Positions 54,698 to 64,000 of a stretch of 64,000 bases of DNA are shown one piece after another. Both the position numbers and the translations under genes were made by a program. The DNA is taken from contig NZ_CP037993.1 of NCBI RefSeq assembly GCF_004367745.1, positions 1,178,001 to 1,242,000 of the forward strand, written 5' to 3'. Under the pieces are notes generated by a model. The model made no database searches and had not been told where the DNA came from. It saw nothing but the letters and a program-made list of their open reading frames with translations. This stretch comes from Herbaspirillum huttiense. GTDB lineage: Bacteria > Pseudomonadota > Gammaproteobacteria > Burkholderiales > Burkholderiaceae_D. The first letter of the stretch is position 1. Every line of letters starts with the position of its first letter.

Positions 54698-55891
54698 ATG
54701 AGCAAAACGCAGCAACGACATGCATTCGATTACGCCGACCCCCTGATGCTGGAGCAGCAGCTGAGCGACGATGAGCGCCAGGTGCGCGACGCCGCCCAGG
54801 CCTACTGCCAGGACCGCCTGGCTCCGCGCGTGCTGGAAGCCTTCCGCCACGAGAAGATGGATGTGAGCATCTTCCGCGAGATGGGCGAGCTGGGCTTGCT
54901 GGGCGCGACCATCGACGAGCAATACGGTGGTGCCGGGTTGAATTACGTTTGTTATGGCTTGATCGCGCGCGAAGTGGAGCGCGTCGATTCCGGCTATCGC
55001 TCCATGATGAGCGTGCAGTCCTCGCTGGTGATGACCCCCATCAATGCCTTCGGCACCGAAGCGCAGAAACAGAAATACCTCCCCAAGCTGGCCAGCGGCG
55101 AATGGATAGGCTGCTTCGGCCTGACCGAACCCAACCACGGTTCCGATCCTGGCAGCATGATCACCCGCGCCCGCAAGGTGGATGGGGGCTACAGCCTGTC
55201 CGGCAGCAAGATGTGGATCACCAACAGCCCGGTGGCCGATGTCTTCGTGGTGTGGGCCAAGGATGACGAAGGCGAGATTCGCGGCTTCATCCTCGACAAG
55301 GGGGCCAAGGGCTTGTCGGCGCCGGCCATCCACGGCAAGGTCGGCCTGCGTTCTTCCATCACCGGGGAAATCGTGATGGACAACGTCTTCTGTCCGGAAG
55401 AAAACGCCTTCCCCGATGTGCGCGGATTGAAGGGCCCCTTCACCTGCTTGAACAGCGCGCGTTACGGCATCGCCTGGGGCGCGCTGGGCGCAGCCGAAGA
55501 CTGCTACGAACGCGCGCGCCGCTACACCATGGAGCGCCAGCAGTTCGGCCGTCCGCTGGCAGCCAACCAGCTGGTGCAGAAGAAGCTGGCCGACATGCTC
55601 ACGGAAATCTCGCTGGGCCTGCAAGGCTGCCTGCGCCTGGGCCGCCTGAAGGATGAGGGATATTCCGGTATCGAGCAGACCTCGATCATGAAGCGCAACA
55701 GCTGCGGCAAGGCACTGGACATCGCCCGCATGGCGCGCGACATGATGGGCGGCAACGGTATCTCCGACGAGTTCGGCGTGGCGCGTCACCTGGTGAACCT
55801 GGAAGTCGTGAACACCTATGAGGGCACGCATGATGTGCATGCGCTGATCCTCGGCCGCGCCATCACCGGGCTGGCAGCTTTCTCCAACTGA
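54698..55891 (+). CDS. gcdH: Glutaryl-CoA dehydrogenase
   Basis: This flavoenzyme oxidises and decarboxylates glutaryl-CoA to crotonyl-CoA. The 397-residue protein has the acyl-CoA dehydrogenase signature [17 protein letters not shown] and the C-terminal [11 protein letters not shown]...[17 protein letters not shown] with the catalytic Glu in NTYEGT. GcdH-specific sequence features ([35 protein letters not shown]) are present. It links the pimelate-type pathway on the opposite strand to central metabolism. Confidence 0.94.
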   Translation: MSKTQQRHAFDYADPLMLEQQLSDDERQVRDAAQAYCQDRLAPRVLEAFRHEKMDVSIFREMGELGLLGATIDEQYGGAGLNYVCYGLIAREVERVDSGYRSMMSVQSSLVMTPINAFGTEAQKQKYLPKLASGEWIGCFGLTEPNHGSDPGSMITRARKVDGGYSLSGSKMWITNSPVADVFVVWAKDDEGEIRGFILDKGAKGLSAPAIHGKVGLRSSITGEIVMDNVFCPEENAFPDVRGLKGPFTCLNSARYGIAWGALGAAEDCYERARRYTMERQQFGRPLAANQLVQKKLADMLTEISLGLQGCLRLGRLKDEGYSGIEQTSIMKRNSCGKALDIARMARDMMGGNGISDEFGVARHLVNLEVVNTYEGTHDVHALILGRAITGLAAFSN

Positions 55892-55899
55892 AGCGACAT

Positions 55900-55934
55900 C
55901 GCCTGCAAGCCGCCTGTACGATGGCTTGCAGGCG
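55900..55934. terminator. Bidirectional terminator between gcdH and CoA transferase genes
   Basis: A perfect 12-bp stem CGCCTGCAAGCC (55900-55911) / GGCTTGCAGGCG (55923-55934) with an 11-nt loop lies between convergent genes. A T-rich tract (TTTCCTCTTTTGCTCTTTT) follows on the plus strand. Confidence 0.65.
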
Positions 55935-55960
55935 AATGATTTCCTCTTTTGCTCTTTTCT

Positions 55961-57169
55961 CTACAGCACGCCGCGTTCGCGCAACGCGGCGATCTGCGCT
56001 TCTTCCATCCCCAGCAGCGACTGCAAGACTTCTCCCGTGCCTTCACCCAGGGAGGGCGGCGCCTTGCGCACCGGCAGGCGTTCGCCATCGAAGCGATAGG
56101 GCGGCGTCAGCACCTGCACGCTGCCCGCTTCTGCATGCGGATGCGTGCTGACCAGGCCGGCCGAGGTGGCGCGCGGGCTGGTCAGGGCCTCATGCAGGCC
56201 CAGCACTTCACCGCAGGGAATGCCGGCCTGGTGCAGCTTGGCCAGCAGGTCGGCACGCTTGCGGGCCTTGAGTTCGCGGTTGATTTCCGGGACCAGCACG
56301 TCGCGATGCTGGCCACGGCTGACGTTGGTCTTGAAGCGCACATCCTCGGCCAGGTCGGGACGGTCGATGACGCTGTGGCAGAAACGCTGGTACTGGCTGT
56401 TGGTGCCTACGGTAATGACCAGCCTGCCATCGGCCGCATCAAAGACGCCATAGGGAATGATGGAGGGATGCGCATTGCCATAGCGCGGCGGATCGTCGCC
56501 CAGGATCAGCGCTTCCAGCCCGTAATACGAGGTGATCATGACGCCGCAATCGAACAGCGCCATTTCCACATGCCGTCCCTGTCCGGTCTGCTGGCGCTGG
56601 TACAGCGCGGCCAGCACGCCCTGGGCGGAATACATGCCGGTGAACAAGTCCACCGCCGCCACGCCCAGCTTCAACGGCGGCTGGCTGGCCTCGCCATTGA
56701 GCGACATCAGGCCGGATTCGCCCTGGATCACCAGGTCATAGCCGGGCCGCGTGGCTTCGGGACCGCTGCTGTCGTAGCCGGTGATGGAGCAATACACCAG
56801 GCCGGGATTGTCGCGGCGCAGGGTTTCGTAATCGAGGCCAAATTTCTGTACGCCGCCGAACTTGAAATTCTGGATCACCACATCGCTCTTGCGGGCCAGC
56901 TGGCGCACGATATCCTGGCCTTCCGCGGTCTGCAGGTCGACGCTGATGGAACGCTTGTTGCGGTTGACGCTGTTGAAATACGCGGTTTCGGTGGAGCCGA
57001 TGCGGGTGCCCCAGTCGCGCGTGTCGTCGCCGCGTTCGGGGTGCTCGACCTTGATCACTTCGGCACCCAGGTCGCCCAGCACCATCGCACACCACGGGCC
57101 GGCCAGCACGCGCGAGAGGTCCAGTACGCGGACGCCGGCCAGTGGCAGGGATGCAGTCTGTTCAGTCAT
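55961..57169 (-). CDS. CaiB/BaiF (class III) CoA transferase
   Basis: This 402-residue class III CoA transferase has the catalytic aspartate in RPGYDLVIQG (Asp145) and the family start LAGVRVLDLSRVLAGPWCAMVLGDLGAEVIKVE. These enzymes move CoA between carboxylic acids. It is last in the minus-strand operon with the pimelate-type beta-oxidation genes and probably activates the dicarboxylate substrate from a CoA donor, replacing the acyl-CoA ligase (PimA) of the Rhodopseudomonas pim operon. GAGGAGA precedes the start. Confidence 0.9.
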   Translation of the reverse strand: MTEQTASLPLAGVRVLDLSRVLAGPWCAMVLGDLGAEVIKVEHPERGDDTRDWGTRIGSTETAYFNSVNRNKRSISVDLQTAEGQDIVRQLARKSDVVIQNFKFGGVQKFGLDYETLRRDNPGLVYCSITGYDSSGPEATRPGYDLVIQGESGLMSLNGEASQPPLKLGVAAVDLFTGMYSAQGVLAALYQRQQTGQGRHVEMALFDCGVMITSYYGLEALILGDDPPRYGNAHPSIIPYGVFDAADGRLVITVGTNSQYQRFCHSVIDRPDLAEDVRFKTNVSRGQHRDVLVPEINRELKARKRADLLAKLHQAGIPCGEVLGLHEALTSPRATSAGLVSTHPHAEAGSVQVLTPPYRFDGERLPVRKAPPSLGEGTGEVLQSLLGMEEAQIAALRERGVL

Positions 57170-57242
57170 GTTGTCTCCTCGTGGACGGGATGCGTATTGC
57201 GTTTTGTTCTTCTGTATTTCGTGGTTGCGCATCCCGGTAATG

Positions 57243-58043
57243 CTATTCGTTTGGTGTCTGCCGCAGCCGCCGGAAATCGGCGGGCCGTTTTTCGAGGAAG
57301 GCGTGAATGCCCTCGGCCGCCTCGTCTTCACCCTGCGACAGCACCATGTGCTGCGCTTCCAGTTCCAGTTGTTCTTCCAGCGTGGCACCGTAGGCATGCT
57401 GGCACAGATGCTTGATGCGGGCCATCGCCTGTGCCGGTCCGTCGGCCAGGGTGGCGGCCAGTTGCACGGCGGCTTGCAGTGCCTGTCCCGCCTCGGCCAG
57501 CTGATTGACCGCGCCCATGGCATGCAGGCGTTCGCCATTGAAACGCTCGCCCGACAGGCACAGCTGGGTCAGCACCTGGCGCGACAGGAATTGCGCAAGG
57601 AAAGCCGTCACGCCCCCATCGGGCGTGAGCCCGACCTTGACGTAGGCCACCGAGAACTGCGCCTGGCGCGTGGTCACCAGCAGATCGCAGGCCAGGGCCA
57701 GCGACAGCCCGGCGCCGGCCGCGCCGCCTTCGACGGCTGCAATCACCGGCTTGCTGCAGCGGCCGATATGGCGGATCAGGTCGTGCAAGCCTTCCAGTTT
57801 TGCACGCCGTTGCTGGGGTGCCATGCTGCGGCGCTGGGCCAGCAGGCGCAGGTCGCCGCCGGAGCAGAAGAAGTTGCCGCCCCCGGCCAGCACGATGGCC
57901 CCCACTTGCGGATCGGCCTGGGCCTCGTCGAGCGCGGCCGTCAGTGCCACGTACAGGTCGGCGTTGAGGGCATTGCGCGTGGCCGGATCGTGATTGATGA
58001 GCACGCGCACCGCGCCGCGCTGCTCGCGCAGGACCTCGCTCAT
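57243..58043 (-). CDS. Enoyl-CoA hydratase/isomerase-family protein
   Basis: This 266-residue crotonase-fold protein has the CoA-binding GGGNFFCSGGDLRLLA segment and VEGGAAGAGLSLALACDLLV with the oxyanion glycines. The usual second catalytic glutamate region reads VKVGLTPDGGVTAFL, with Asp where many hydratases have Glu, so it may be an isomerase or specialised hydratase. Its start overlaps the stop of the pimD-like gene (58040-58043, ATGA). It acts in the same beta-oxidation operon. Confidence 0.85.
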   Translation of the reverse strand: MSEVLREQRGAVRVLINHDPATRNALNADLYVALTAALDEAQADPQVGAIVLAGGGNFFCSGGDLRLLAQRRSMAPQQRRAKLEGLHDLIRHIGRCSKPVIAAVEGGAAGAGLSLALACDLLVTTRQAQFSVAYVKVGLTPDGGVTAFLAQFLSRQVLTQLCLSGERFNGERLHAMGAVNQLAEAGQALQAAVQLAATLADGPAQAMARIKHLCQHAYGATLEEQLELEAQHMVLSQGEDEAAEGIHAFLEKRPADFRRLRQTPNE

Positions 58044-59185
58044 GCCGGTACTTCGCGGCCCAGCGCGATGTAGCGTTGCAGGTGGTGGTCCTCGTCGCCG
58101 AGCTGGTGATCGATCATCACCAGGCGCTTGGCGTAATGCGACAGCGGCAGTTCCCAGGTCATGCCGATGCCGCCATGCAGCTGGATCGATTCTTCGGCCA
58201 CCAGCGTGCCGATGCGGCCGATGCTGAACTTGGCCGCCGACAAGGCGCGTTCGCGCGTGAGGCGGTCGGCGTCCAAGGCGGCAGCGGCATTGATGACCGC
58301 CGAGCGTGCCTGTTCCACTTCCAGCAGCAGGTCGGCCATGCGGTGCTGCAGGGCCTGGAAGCTGCCGATGGGCAGGCCGAACTGCTTGCGGGTGCGCAGG
58401 TAATCGAGCGTGGCTTCCTTGGCCACTTCCATCGCGCCCAGTGCTTCGGCGCACAGGGCCAGCACGCCGCGTCCGAGGATACGTTCGAGCAGCGCAGCGC
58501 CATTGCCTGGGCTGCCCAGCAGAGCGTCGGCGGGCAGAGATGCATCCTTCAGCAGCAGGTCGGCTACGCGGCCACCGTCGATGGTGTCGCTGCCTTGCAG
58601 TTGCAGGCCCGCCGTATCGGCCGGGACCAGGAACAGCGAGATGCCGTCAGGATCATCGGTTTCGCCGCTGGTGCGCGCCGAGACCAGGAATACATCGGCC
58701 GCTTCCGCGTGCACCACGACCGCCTTGTGCCCTTGCAGACGCCAGCTTCCATCAGCCGATTGGGTGGCGCGCGTGGCCACATGCGTGGGCGCGTAGTGGC
58801 TGTCGGCTTCTTCATGGGCCAAGGCGGCCAGCGTCTGGCCGGCGATGATCGGTTCCAGCAGGGCTTTCTGTGCGGGCGTGCCAGCGGCCGCGATGGCCTC
58901 GCCCACCAGAATGGCACTGCCCAGCAAGGGCTCCAGCAGCAGGCCGCGGCCGATCTCTTCAAACACCACGGCGATGTCGAAACCGCCCCCGCCGTAGCCG
59001 CCATCTTCCTCGCGGAAGAGCGCGCCGATCACGCCCATCTCTGCCAGCTGCGACCACATGTCGCGGCTCATGCCGGGTGCGGATTGCAGCAGGTGCTTGC
59101 GGGCTTCAAAACCATACTGTTCGGTAATGAGACGGCGCAGGCTGTCGGCCAGCATGCGCCGTTCTTCGGTGTGCTCGAAATTCAT
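58040..59185 (-). CDS. pimD: Acyl-CoA dehydrogenase small subunit (PimD-like)
   Basis: This 381-residue acyl-CoA dehydrogenase-fold protein is the smaller partner of the next gene upstream, as in the PimC/PimD pair that oxidises pimeloyl-CoA. It starts MNFEHTEERRMLADSLRR and has LHGGIGMTWELPLSHYAKRL near the C-terminus. GAGGAA precedes the start at 59185, 10 bp after the stop of the pimC-like gene. The pim assignment rests on gene order and family; other dicarboxylate chain lengths are possible. Confidence 0.85.
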   Translation of the reverse strand: MNFEHTEERRMLADSLRRLITEQYGFEARKHLLQSAPGMSRDMWSQLAEMGVIGALFREEDGGYGGGGFDIAVVFEEIGRGLLLEPLLGSAILVGEAIAAAGTPAQKALLEPIIAGQTLAALAHEEADSHYAPTHVATRATQSADGSWRLQGHKAVVVHAEAADVFLVSARTSGETDDPDGISLFLVPADTAGLQLQGSDTIDGGRVADLLLKDASLPADALLGSPGNGAALLERILGRGVLALCAEALGAMEVAKEATLDYLRTRKQFGLPIGSFQALQHRMADLLLEVEQARSAVINAAAALDADRLTRERALSAAKFSIGRIGTLVAEESIQLHGGIGMTWELPLSHYAKRLVMIDHQLGDEDHHLQRYIALGREVPA

Positions 59186-59195
59186 GGGCGTTTCC

Positions 59196-60392
59196 TCACA
59201 GGCCAAGGATCATCTTGGAGATGATGTTCTTCTGGATTTCATTGGAGCCGCCGAAGATCGACAGCTTGCGATTGTTGAAGTAATGCGCGGCCGCACCGGC
59301 AGCGGCTTCCGGACCCAGCGTGCCGCCGTCGTGACCTTCTTCCAGCGAATGCCACTGATACGGGCGCGCATAAGGACCCATGGCGCGGCGGGTGAGGGCG
59401 GTGATTTCCTGGCGGATCTCGGTGCCGCGTATCTTGAGCATGGAGCTTTCTGCACCGGGCGCACCACCGCCGGCCACCGCCGAGATGACGCGCAGGTTGG
59501 TGGTCTTCATGTTCTCCAGATCGATTTCCACGCGGGCCATGCGGGCAGCGAAGAGCGGGTCATCGGCCAGCGGACGGCCATGGCTGCGTTGCGTGGCGGC
59601 GATTTTCTTCAAGCGTTGCAGTGCGGCCACCGAGAAGCCGATGCCGGCGATGTTGGTGCGCTCATAGGTCAGCAGGTACTTGGCGCAACTCCAGCCGCGA
59701 TCTTCCTCGCCGACCAGGTTTTGTACCGGCACGCGCACGTCGGTGAAGAAGACCTCGTTGACTTCGTGCTCGCCATCCAGCGTGATGATGGGGCGCACTT
59801 CCACGCCCGGGGCGTTCATGTCGATCAGCAGGAAGCTGATGCCTTCCTGTTTCTTGGCTTCGCGGTTGGTGCGCACCAGGCAGAAAATCATGTTGGCGTA
59901 GTGGCCCAGCGTGGTCCAGGTCTTCTGGCCGTTGACGATGTAATGATCGCCGTCGCGTACCGCATGCGTCTTCACGGCCGCCAGGTCGGAACCCGCGCCC
60001 GGTTCCGAATAGCCCTGGCACCACCAGTCCTCGCCATTGAGGATGCGCGGCAGCCAGTATCGCTTCTGCGCTTCGTTGCCGTACTTGATCAGCACCGGCC
60101 CCAGCATGTTGACGCCGAAGGGCACCACGCGCGGCGCATGCGCCAGGCAGCATTCATGTTCGAAGATGAATTTCTCGATCACGGTCCAGCCGGTGCCGCC
60201 ATATTCGCGGGGCCAGTGATTGGCCAGCCAGCCGCGTTCGTTGAGGATGGCGTGCCATTGCGCCATTTCATCGCGGCTCAGGTGCTTGCCGCTGGCGACC
60301 TTGTCCGACAAGGCCTTGGGCAGCTTCTCGGCGAGGAAGGCGCGCACGCTGTCGCGGAAGGCTTCTTCGGCCGGGGTGAAATTCAGATCCAT
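59196..60392 (-). CDS. pimC: Acyl-CoA dehydrogenase large subunit (PimC-like)
   Basis: This 398-residue acyl-CoA dehydrogenase has WWCQGYSEPGAGSDLAAVKTHAVRDGDHYIVNGQKTWTT and a C-terminal FGGSNEIQKNIISKMILGL. It resembles the large subunit of pimeloyl-CoA dehydrogenase. AAGGAG precedes the start. It is followed at 10 bp by the small-subunit gene and preceded by the thiolase, the same order as pimB-pimC-pimD in Rhodopseudomonas. Confidence 0.87.
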   Translation of the reverse strand: MDLNFTPAEEAFRDSVRAFLAEKLPKALSDKVASGKHLSRDEMAQWHAILNERGWLANHWPREYGGTGWTVIEKFIFEHECCLAHAPRVVPFGVNMLGPVLIKYGNEAQKRYWLPRILNGEDWWCQGYSEPGAGSDLAAVKTHAVRDGDHYIVNGQKTWTTLGHYANMIFCLVRTNREAKKQEGISFLLIDMNAPGVEVRPIITLDGEHEVNEVFFTDVRVPVQNLVGEEDRGWSCAKYLLTYERTNIAGIGFSVAALQRLKKIAATQRSHGRPLADDPLFAARMARVEIDLENMKTTNLRVISAVAGGGAPGAESSMLKIRGTEIRQEITALTRRAMGPYARPYQWHSLEEGHDGGTLGPEAAAGAAAHYFNNRKLSIFGGSNEIQKNIISKMILGL

Positions 60393-60431
60393 TCCAGTCT
60401 CCTTGAGGATGCAGCGAAGCGATGCTGCGCT

Positions 60432-61625
60432 TCAATAGATTTCAAACAGGCCGGCCGCGCCCATGCCGCCGGCAATGCACATGGTCACCACGGCGTAGCG
60501 CGCACCGCGCCGCTTGCCCTCGATGAGCACGTGGCCGGCCAGACGGGCCCCGGTCATGCCGAAGGGATGGCCGATGGAAATGGCGCCGCCGTTGACGTTG
60601 AGCAGCTCTTCCGGAATGCCCAGGCGGCGCTGGCAATACAGGGCCTGCGAAGCGAAGGCTTCGTTGAGTTCCCACAGGCCGATGTCTTCCATGCGCAGGC
60701 CGTGGCGCTGCAGCAGGCGCGGCACCGCAAAGACCGGGCCGATGCCCATTTCATCAGGCTCGCAACCGGCCACGGCAAGGCCGCGGAACGCGCCCAGCAC
60801 CGGCAACCCCGCGCGTTCTGCCGCGCGCGCTTCCATCATCACGCAGGCCGAGGCCCCGTCGGAGAGCTGCGAGGAATTGCCTGCCGTGATGAACTTGTCC
60901 GCGCCCATCACCGGGGCCAGCTTGGCCAGTGCCTCATAGGTGGTGCCGGGGCGGTTGCAGTTGTCGGCCTCCACCGTCACCTCGCGCAGGCTGGTCTGGC
61001 CGCTGGCCTTGTCGGTGACTTGCATGGTGGTGGTGCAGGCCACGATCTCGTCGCGGTAGCGTCCTGCTTCTTGCGCTTCGGCGGTCTTGCGCTGGCTGGC
61101 TTCGGAGAAGCGGTCCTGGTCTTCACGCGAGATGCCGTAGCGGGTGGCCACGATGTCGGCGGTCTCGATCATGGGCAGGTAGAGCTCGGGCTTGTGCTCG
61201 ACGATCCACGGATCCATGCCGCTGTCGCCGCTGTCGGTGGCGCTGCGGCTGCGGATTTGCGAGATGCTTTCCAAACCGCCTGCGATCATGGCATCGGCGC
61301 CATCGACCACGATGCGGCCTGCGGCCATCGCGATGGCTTGCAGGCCCGACGCACAGAAACGATTGACGGTAGTGCCGGCGATGCTGATGGGCAGCCCTGC
61401 ACGCACGATGGCCTGGCGCGCGATGTTGCGGCCGGTGGTGCCTTCCGGATAGCCGCAGCCGAGGATGGCATCCTCGATCTGGCCCGGATCGATGCGCGCA
61501 CGTTCGACGGCGGCGCGCACGGCGAAGGCCGCCAGGGTCGGGCCGGGCGTGACGTTGAATTCGCCGCGATGGGCCTTGGTCAAGGGAGTACGCGCAGTGG
61601 ATACGATGACGGCTTCCCGCATCAT
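60432..61625 (-). CDS. pimB: Acyl-CoA thiolase (PimB-like)
   Basis: This 397-residue thiolase has the nucleophilic cysteine in [14 protein letters not shown] (Cys91), the histidine in [17 protein letters not shown] and the second cysteine in [11 protein letters not shown]. It cleaves a 3-oxoacyl-CoA to acetyl-CoA and a shorter acyl-CoA, here probably 3-oxopimeloyl-CoA to glutaryl-CoA. Two adjacent ATGs follow a strong AGGAG site. It follows the pimF-like gene by about 75 bp. Confidence 0.9.
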   Translation of the reverse strand: MMREAVIVSTARTPLTKAHRGEFNVTPGPTLAAFAVRAAVERARIDPGQIEDAILGCGYPEGTTGRNIARQAIVRAGLPISIAGTTVNRFCASGLQAIAMAAGRIVVDGADAMIAGGLESISQIRSRSATDSGDSGMDPWIVEHKPELYLPMIETADIVATRYGISREDQDRFSEASQRKTAEAQEAGRYRDEIVACTTTMQVTDKASGQTSLREVTVEADNCNRPGTTYEALAKLAPVMGADKFITAGNSSQLSDGASACVMMEARAAERAGLPVLGAFRGLAVAGCEPDEMGIGPVFAVPRLLQRHGLRMEDIGLWELNEAFASQALYCQRRLGIPEELLNVNGGAISIGHPFGMTGARLAGHVLIEGKRRGARYAVVTMCIAGGMGAAGLFEIY

Positions 61626-61699
61626 GGAATTCTCCTGGAAGGATGGTGCAACGGGGAGACCGCCAAGGTGCGCGGTCTCCGGGGAGTTCGGTAGAACGA

Positions 61700-63841
61700 T
61701 CAGCCGGCCTGGTTCAGCGATTCAAAATTGGCGCTGCGTTCGACCAGTTCCACCAGCAGCGGCGAGGGCGTCCAGAACAGCGGGTCTTCGGCGGCAAAGG
61801 CGCGGATGTCCGCCAGCACATTGGGCAGGCCGACCATGTCGGCGTATTTCATCGGACCGCCGCGATGGCGCGGGAAACCGTAGCCATAGAGGAAGGTGAC
61901 ATCCACATCCAGCGGACGCAGCGCAATGCGCTGATGGACGACATTGGCACCCTCGTTGATCATGGCGGCCAGGTAGCGGCGCTGGATGTCTTCCTTGCTG
62001 AAGCTGCGCGGGGTGATGCCGGCGCGTTCACGTTCTTCGTCGATGAGCGCCAGCACTTCCGGGTCCGGCGCGCCGCTGCGCGGTCCATCCGGATAGCGAT
62101 AGAAACCGCGTCCGCTCTTCTGGCCGAACCAGCCGCGTTCGCACAGGCGGTCGGCAATGCGGACGTAGCGCGCACGCGGATCGCGCGTGGCGGCGCGGCG
62201 CTTGCGGGTGGCCCAGCCGATGTCGCCACCGGCCAGGTCCACCACCTGGTACGGCCCCATGGCAAAACCGAAGTCGCGCACGGCAGCATCGATCTCATAG
62301 GGCGACGCGCCATCTTCCATCAGGGCATCGGCCGCCTGGCGATAGACGGCCAGGATGCGATTACCGATGAAGCCATCGCAGACCCCGGCGCGCACCGGCA
62401 CCTTGCGCAGGCGCTTGGCCAGTTCGAAAGCGGTGGCCACCACGTCGCCCGTGACCTGGCGCGGCACCACGATTTCCAGCAGCTTCATCACATTGGCCGG
62501 CGAGAAGAAGTGCAGGCCGATCACGTCCGAAGGACGGGAGATGCTGGCGGCAATCGCGTCGATGTCGAGGTAGGACGTGTTGGTCGCCAACACGGCACCG
62601 GGTTTGCAAACGCGGTCCAGTTCGGCGAAGACGGCTTGCTTCACCGTCAGATCTTCGAAGACGGCTTCGATCACCACATCGGCGGCGGACAAGTCTTCAT
62701 AACGGGTGCTGCCGTGCAAGCGCGCCAGTACGGCGTCGCGGGCTTCTTGCGTGAGACGGCCCTTGGCCACCTGGGCGTCGTAAACTTTTTCCACATGGCC
62801 GCGCCCACGTGCGAGCGCTTCATCGTCACGTTCAATCATGGTCACCGGCAAACCGGCATCGAGCACCGCCACGGCAATGCCCGCACCCATGGTGCCGCCG
62901 CCGACCACACCGATCTGTTCGATGCGGCGCGGCTGGGCGTTGCGGGTCTCGGGGGCTTTCTGCACTTCGCGTTCGGCGAAGAAGGCGTGGATCAGGCCGG
63001 CGCGTTGCGGGCTGTCCAGGCATTGCAGGAAGAACTGGCGTTCCAGTGCGAGTCCTTCCTCGAAGGTGAGATTGGTGGCGGCTTCCACCGCATCGATGAT
63101 CTTGTGCGGGGAGAACAGGCCGCGCGATTTCTTGCCGGCCTCGGCGCGTGCGGCCGCAATGGCCGCTTGCGTGGCGGCGGTATCGGCCAGCCCTTTGCCA
63201 TCGCGACTGCGGCGTACCGGTGCGTGGGTCTCCAGCAGGGCCTGCAGTTCGCGCAGGCCGGCCGCGCGCGCCTGATCGGCGCTGTCGCCCTCGGCCAACT
63301 GGTCCACCAGACCGAGCGAAAGGGCTTCCTTGGCGCTGAGATGGCGTCCGCTCAGCATCATGTCCAGCGCGGCCTGCGCACCGATCAGGCGCGGCGTGCG
63401 CTGGGTGCCACCGGCACCGGGCAACAGGCCCAGCTGCACCTCAGGCAGACCCAGGCGGGCGTTGCCAAGGGCTACGCGGTAATGCGCTGCCAGCGCCACT
63501 TCCAGCCCGCCGCCCAGGGCCGCACCGTGGATGGCGGCCAGCACCGGCTTGTTGCAGGCCTCGATGCGATTGCACAGTTCGGTCAGCAGGGGCGATTGCG
63601 GCGGCTTGCCGAATTCGCGGATGTCGGCCCCGCCGATGAAGTTGCGCCCCGCGCCGGTCACCAGGATGGCGGCTACGCCTGCATCGGCCTCACCCTCCTC
63701 GATGGCGGACATCAGGCCCCGGCGCACCGCCACCCCCAGCGCATTGACCGGCGGGTTGTCGATGGTCACCACCAGGATGGCACCTTCACGCGCCAGATGG
63801 ACCGGGGGCGTTTCGCCCGCCGCCGTGGATTGCTTGGACAT
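61700..63841 (-). CDS. pimF: Multifunctional enoyl-CoA hydratase/3-hydroxyacyl-CoA dehydrogenase (PimF/FadB-like)
   Basis: This 713-residue protein has an N-terminal crotonase domain (about 15-200; [15 protein letters not shown] and [18 protein letters not shown]) and a 3-hydroxyacyl-CoA dehydrogenase domain with NAD motif [20 protein letters not shown] (about 304-323) and [17 protein letters not shown]. It hydrates and oxidises the enoyl-CoA formed by the PimC/PimD dehydrogenase. It is first in the operon, with a probable IclR-type operator upstream. Length and order match PimF of the pimeloyl-CoA pathway. Confidence 0.9.
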   Translation of the reverse strand: MSKQSTAAGETPPVHLAREGAILVVTIDNPPVNALGVAVRRGLMSAIEEGEADAGVAAILVTGAGRNFIGGADIREFGKPPQSPLLTELCNRIEACNKPVLAAIHGAALGGGLEVALAAHYRVALGNARLGLPEVQLGLLPGAGGTQRTPRLIGAQAALDMMLSGRHLSAKEALSLGLVDQLAEGDSADQARAAGLRELQALLETHAPVRRSRDGKGLADTAATQAAIAAARAEAGKKSRGLFSPHKIIDAVEAATNLTFEEGLALERQFFLQCLDSPQRAGLIHAFFAEREVQKAPETRNAQPRRIEQIGVVGGGTMGAGIAVAVLDAGLPVTMIERDDEALARGRGHVEKVYDAQVAKGRLTQEARDAVLARLHGSTRYEDLSAADVVIEAVFEDLTVKQAVFAELDRVCKPGAVLATNTSYLDIDAIAASISRPSDVIGLHFFSPANVMKLLEIVVPRQVTGDVVATAFELAKRLRKVPVRAGVCDGFIGNRILAVYRQAADALMEDGASPYEIDAAVRDFGFAMGPYQVVDLAGGDIGWATRKRRAATRDPRARYVRIADRLCERGWFGQKSGRGFYRYPDGPRSGAPDPEVLALIDEERERAGITPRSFSKEDIQRRYLAAMINEGANVVHQRIALRPLDVDVTFLYGYGFPRHRGGPMKYADMVGLPNVLADIRAFAAEDPLFWTPSPLLVELVERSANFESLNQAG

Positions 63842-63864
63842 GCAGCAGTCTCCTGTTCTAGTTG

Positions 63865-63890
63865 GTTCGCATAGCGAAACTCAAGTTCGC
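63865..63890. promoter_or_regulatory. IclR-like operator upstream of the pim-type operon
   Basis: TTCGC-ATA-GCGAA (63866-63878) is a perfect 13-bp palindrome, extended by G and AC at its ends, and a second half GTTCGC (63885-63890) follows. This resembles the TTCGC/GCGAA-type boxes of IclR regulators such as PcaR/PobR. It lies about 25-50 bp before the pimF-like start. No IclR gene is inside the window. Confidence 0.45.
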
Positions 63891-64000
63891 AAATGGCGTT
63901 TGTCGGCAACGATACCGCATTTGCGCCGGATGTGTAAACCGTGCATACCGCAGCGGCCCGATCTGCACAATTGTCAGCAAGGGTCAGGTGGGGTGGGCGT

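Noticed and set aside
61643..63874. Long plus-strand open frame opposite the pimF-like gene
   Set aside because: Antisense artefact; the minus-strand protein has all beta-oxidation motifs.
1..64000. CRISPR arrays, tRNA/rRNA genes, insertion sequences, prophage
   Set aside because: No repeat-spacer pattern, cloverleaf, transposase or integrase was seen in the reading; the only dispersed repeat is the operator motif.

Overview
The window is a GC-rich bacterial chromosome segment with dense operons, many ATGA stop/start overlaps, six LysR-type regulators, TRAP and ABC uptake systems and aromatic/dicarboxylate catabolism. This gene content suggests a metabolically versatile betaproteobacterium of the Burkholderiales/Oxalobacteraceae, probably Herbaspirillum-like. 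That placement is inferred from gene repertoire and style; no rRNA or database comparison was available. No tRNA, rRNA, CRISPR array, insertion sequence or prophage was seen.

Layout. 1-3150: a YdcF-like protein, lgt, a LysR regulator and a small cytochrome c, with clear intrinsic terminators. 3200-9900: a minus-strand SDR / TRAP transporter / split-transketolase operon facing a GcvA-type LysR gene. 9900-15200: a secreted hypothetical protein, a phospholipase-D lipoprotein and a Fur-boxed PepSY-flavodoxin-reductase fusion. 15330-16110: a RelE/HigB-type toxin and HTH antitoxin with tandem operators. 16180-23400: an esterase, then a LysR gene divergent from the homogentisate operon (MFS transporter, hmgA, fahA, maiA), then a MaoC-like hydratase. 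23460-26470: an Abi-like HEPN protein, a candidate small RNA and an isolated fliD. 26800-34900: a minus-strand amine/amino-acid catabolic block (Lrp, aminotransferase, two GNAT paralogues, an aldehyde dehydrogenase, a flavin oxidase, a hydroxyacid dehydrogenase). 35490-41870: a haloacid-dehalogenase-family gene and a peptide-type ABC transporter. 42130-49570: cupin, FAD oxidoreductase, LysR, RidA, aldehyde dehydrogenase, M20 amidohydrolase and a D-serine dehydratase/D-threonine aldolase-type enzyme. 49700-53140: LysR, a DUF1127-like peptide, a LysE exporter and a chemoreceptor. 53600-63840: LysR, glutaryl-CoA dehydrogenase and a pimelate-type beta-oxidation operon.

How it works together. The most striking signal is a repeated operator, CATTAA-N7-TTAATG-N14-CATTAA, with exact spacing at five places: dctP, the gabD-like gene, the cupin operon, the LysR/ridA divergent region and the D-amino-acid enzyme. 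At three of them a -10-like hexamer lies exactly 22 bp further on. One LysR protein, probably the product of the gene at 44197-45141, may therefore control a dispersed catabolic regulon covering much of the window. The last 10 kb appears to form a complete route from a C7-type dicarboxylate through glutaryl-CoA to crotonyl-CoA, entered by a CoA transferase rather than an acyl-CoA ligase.
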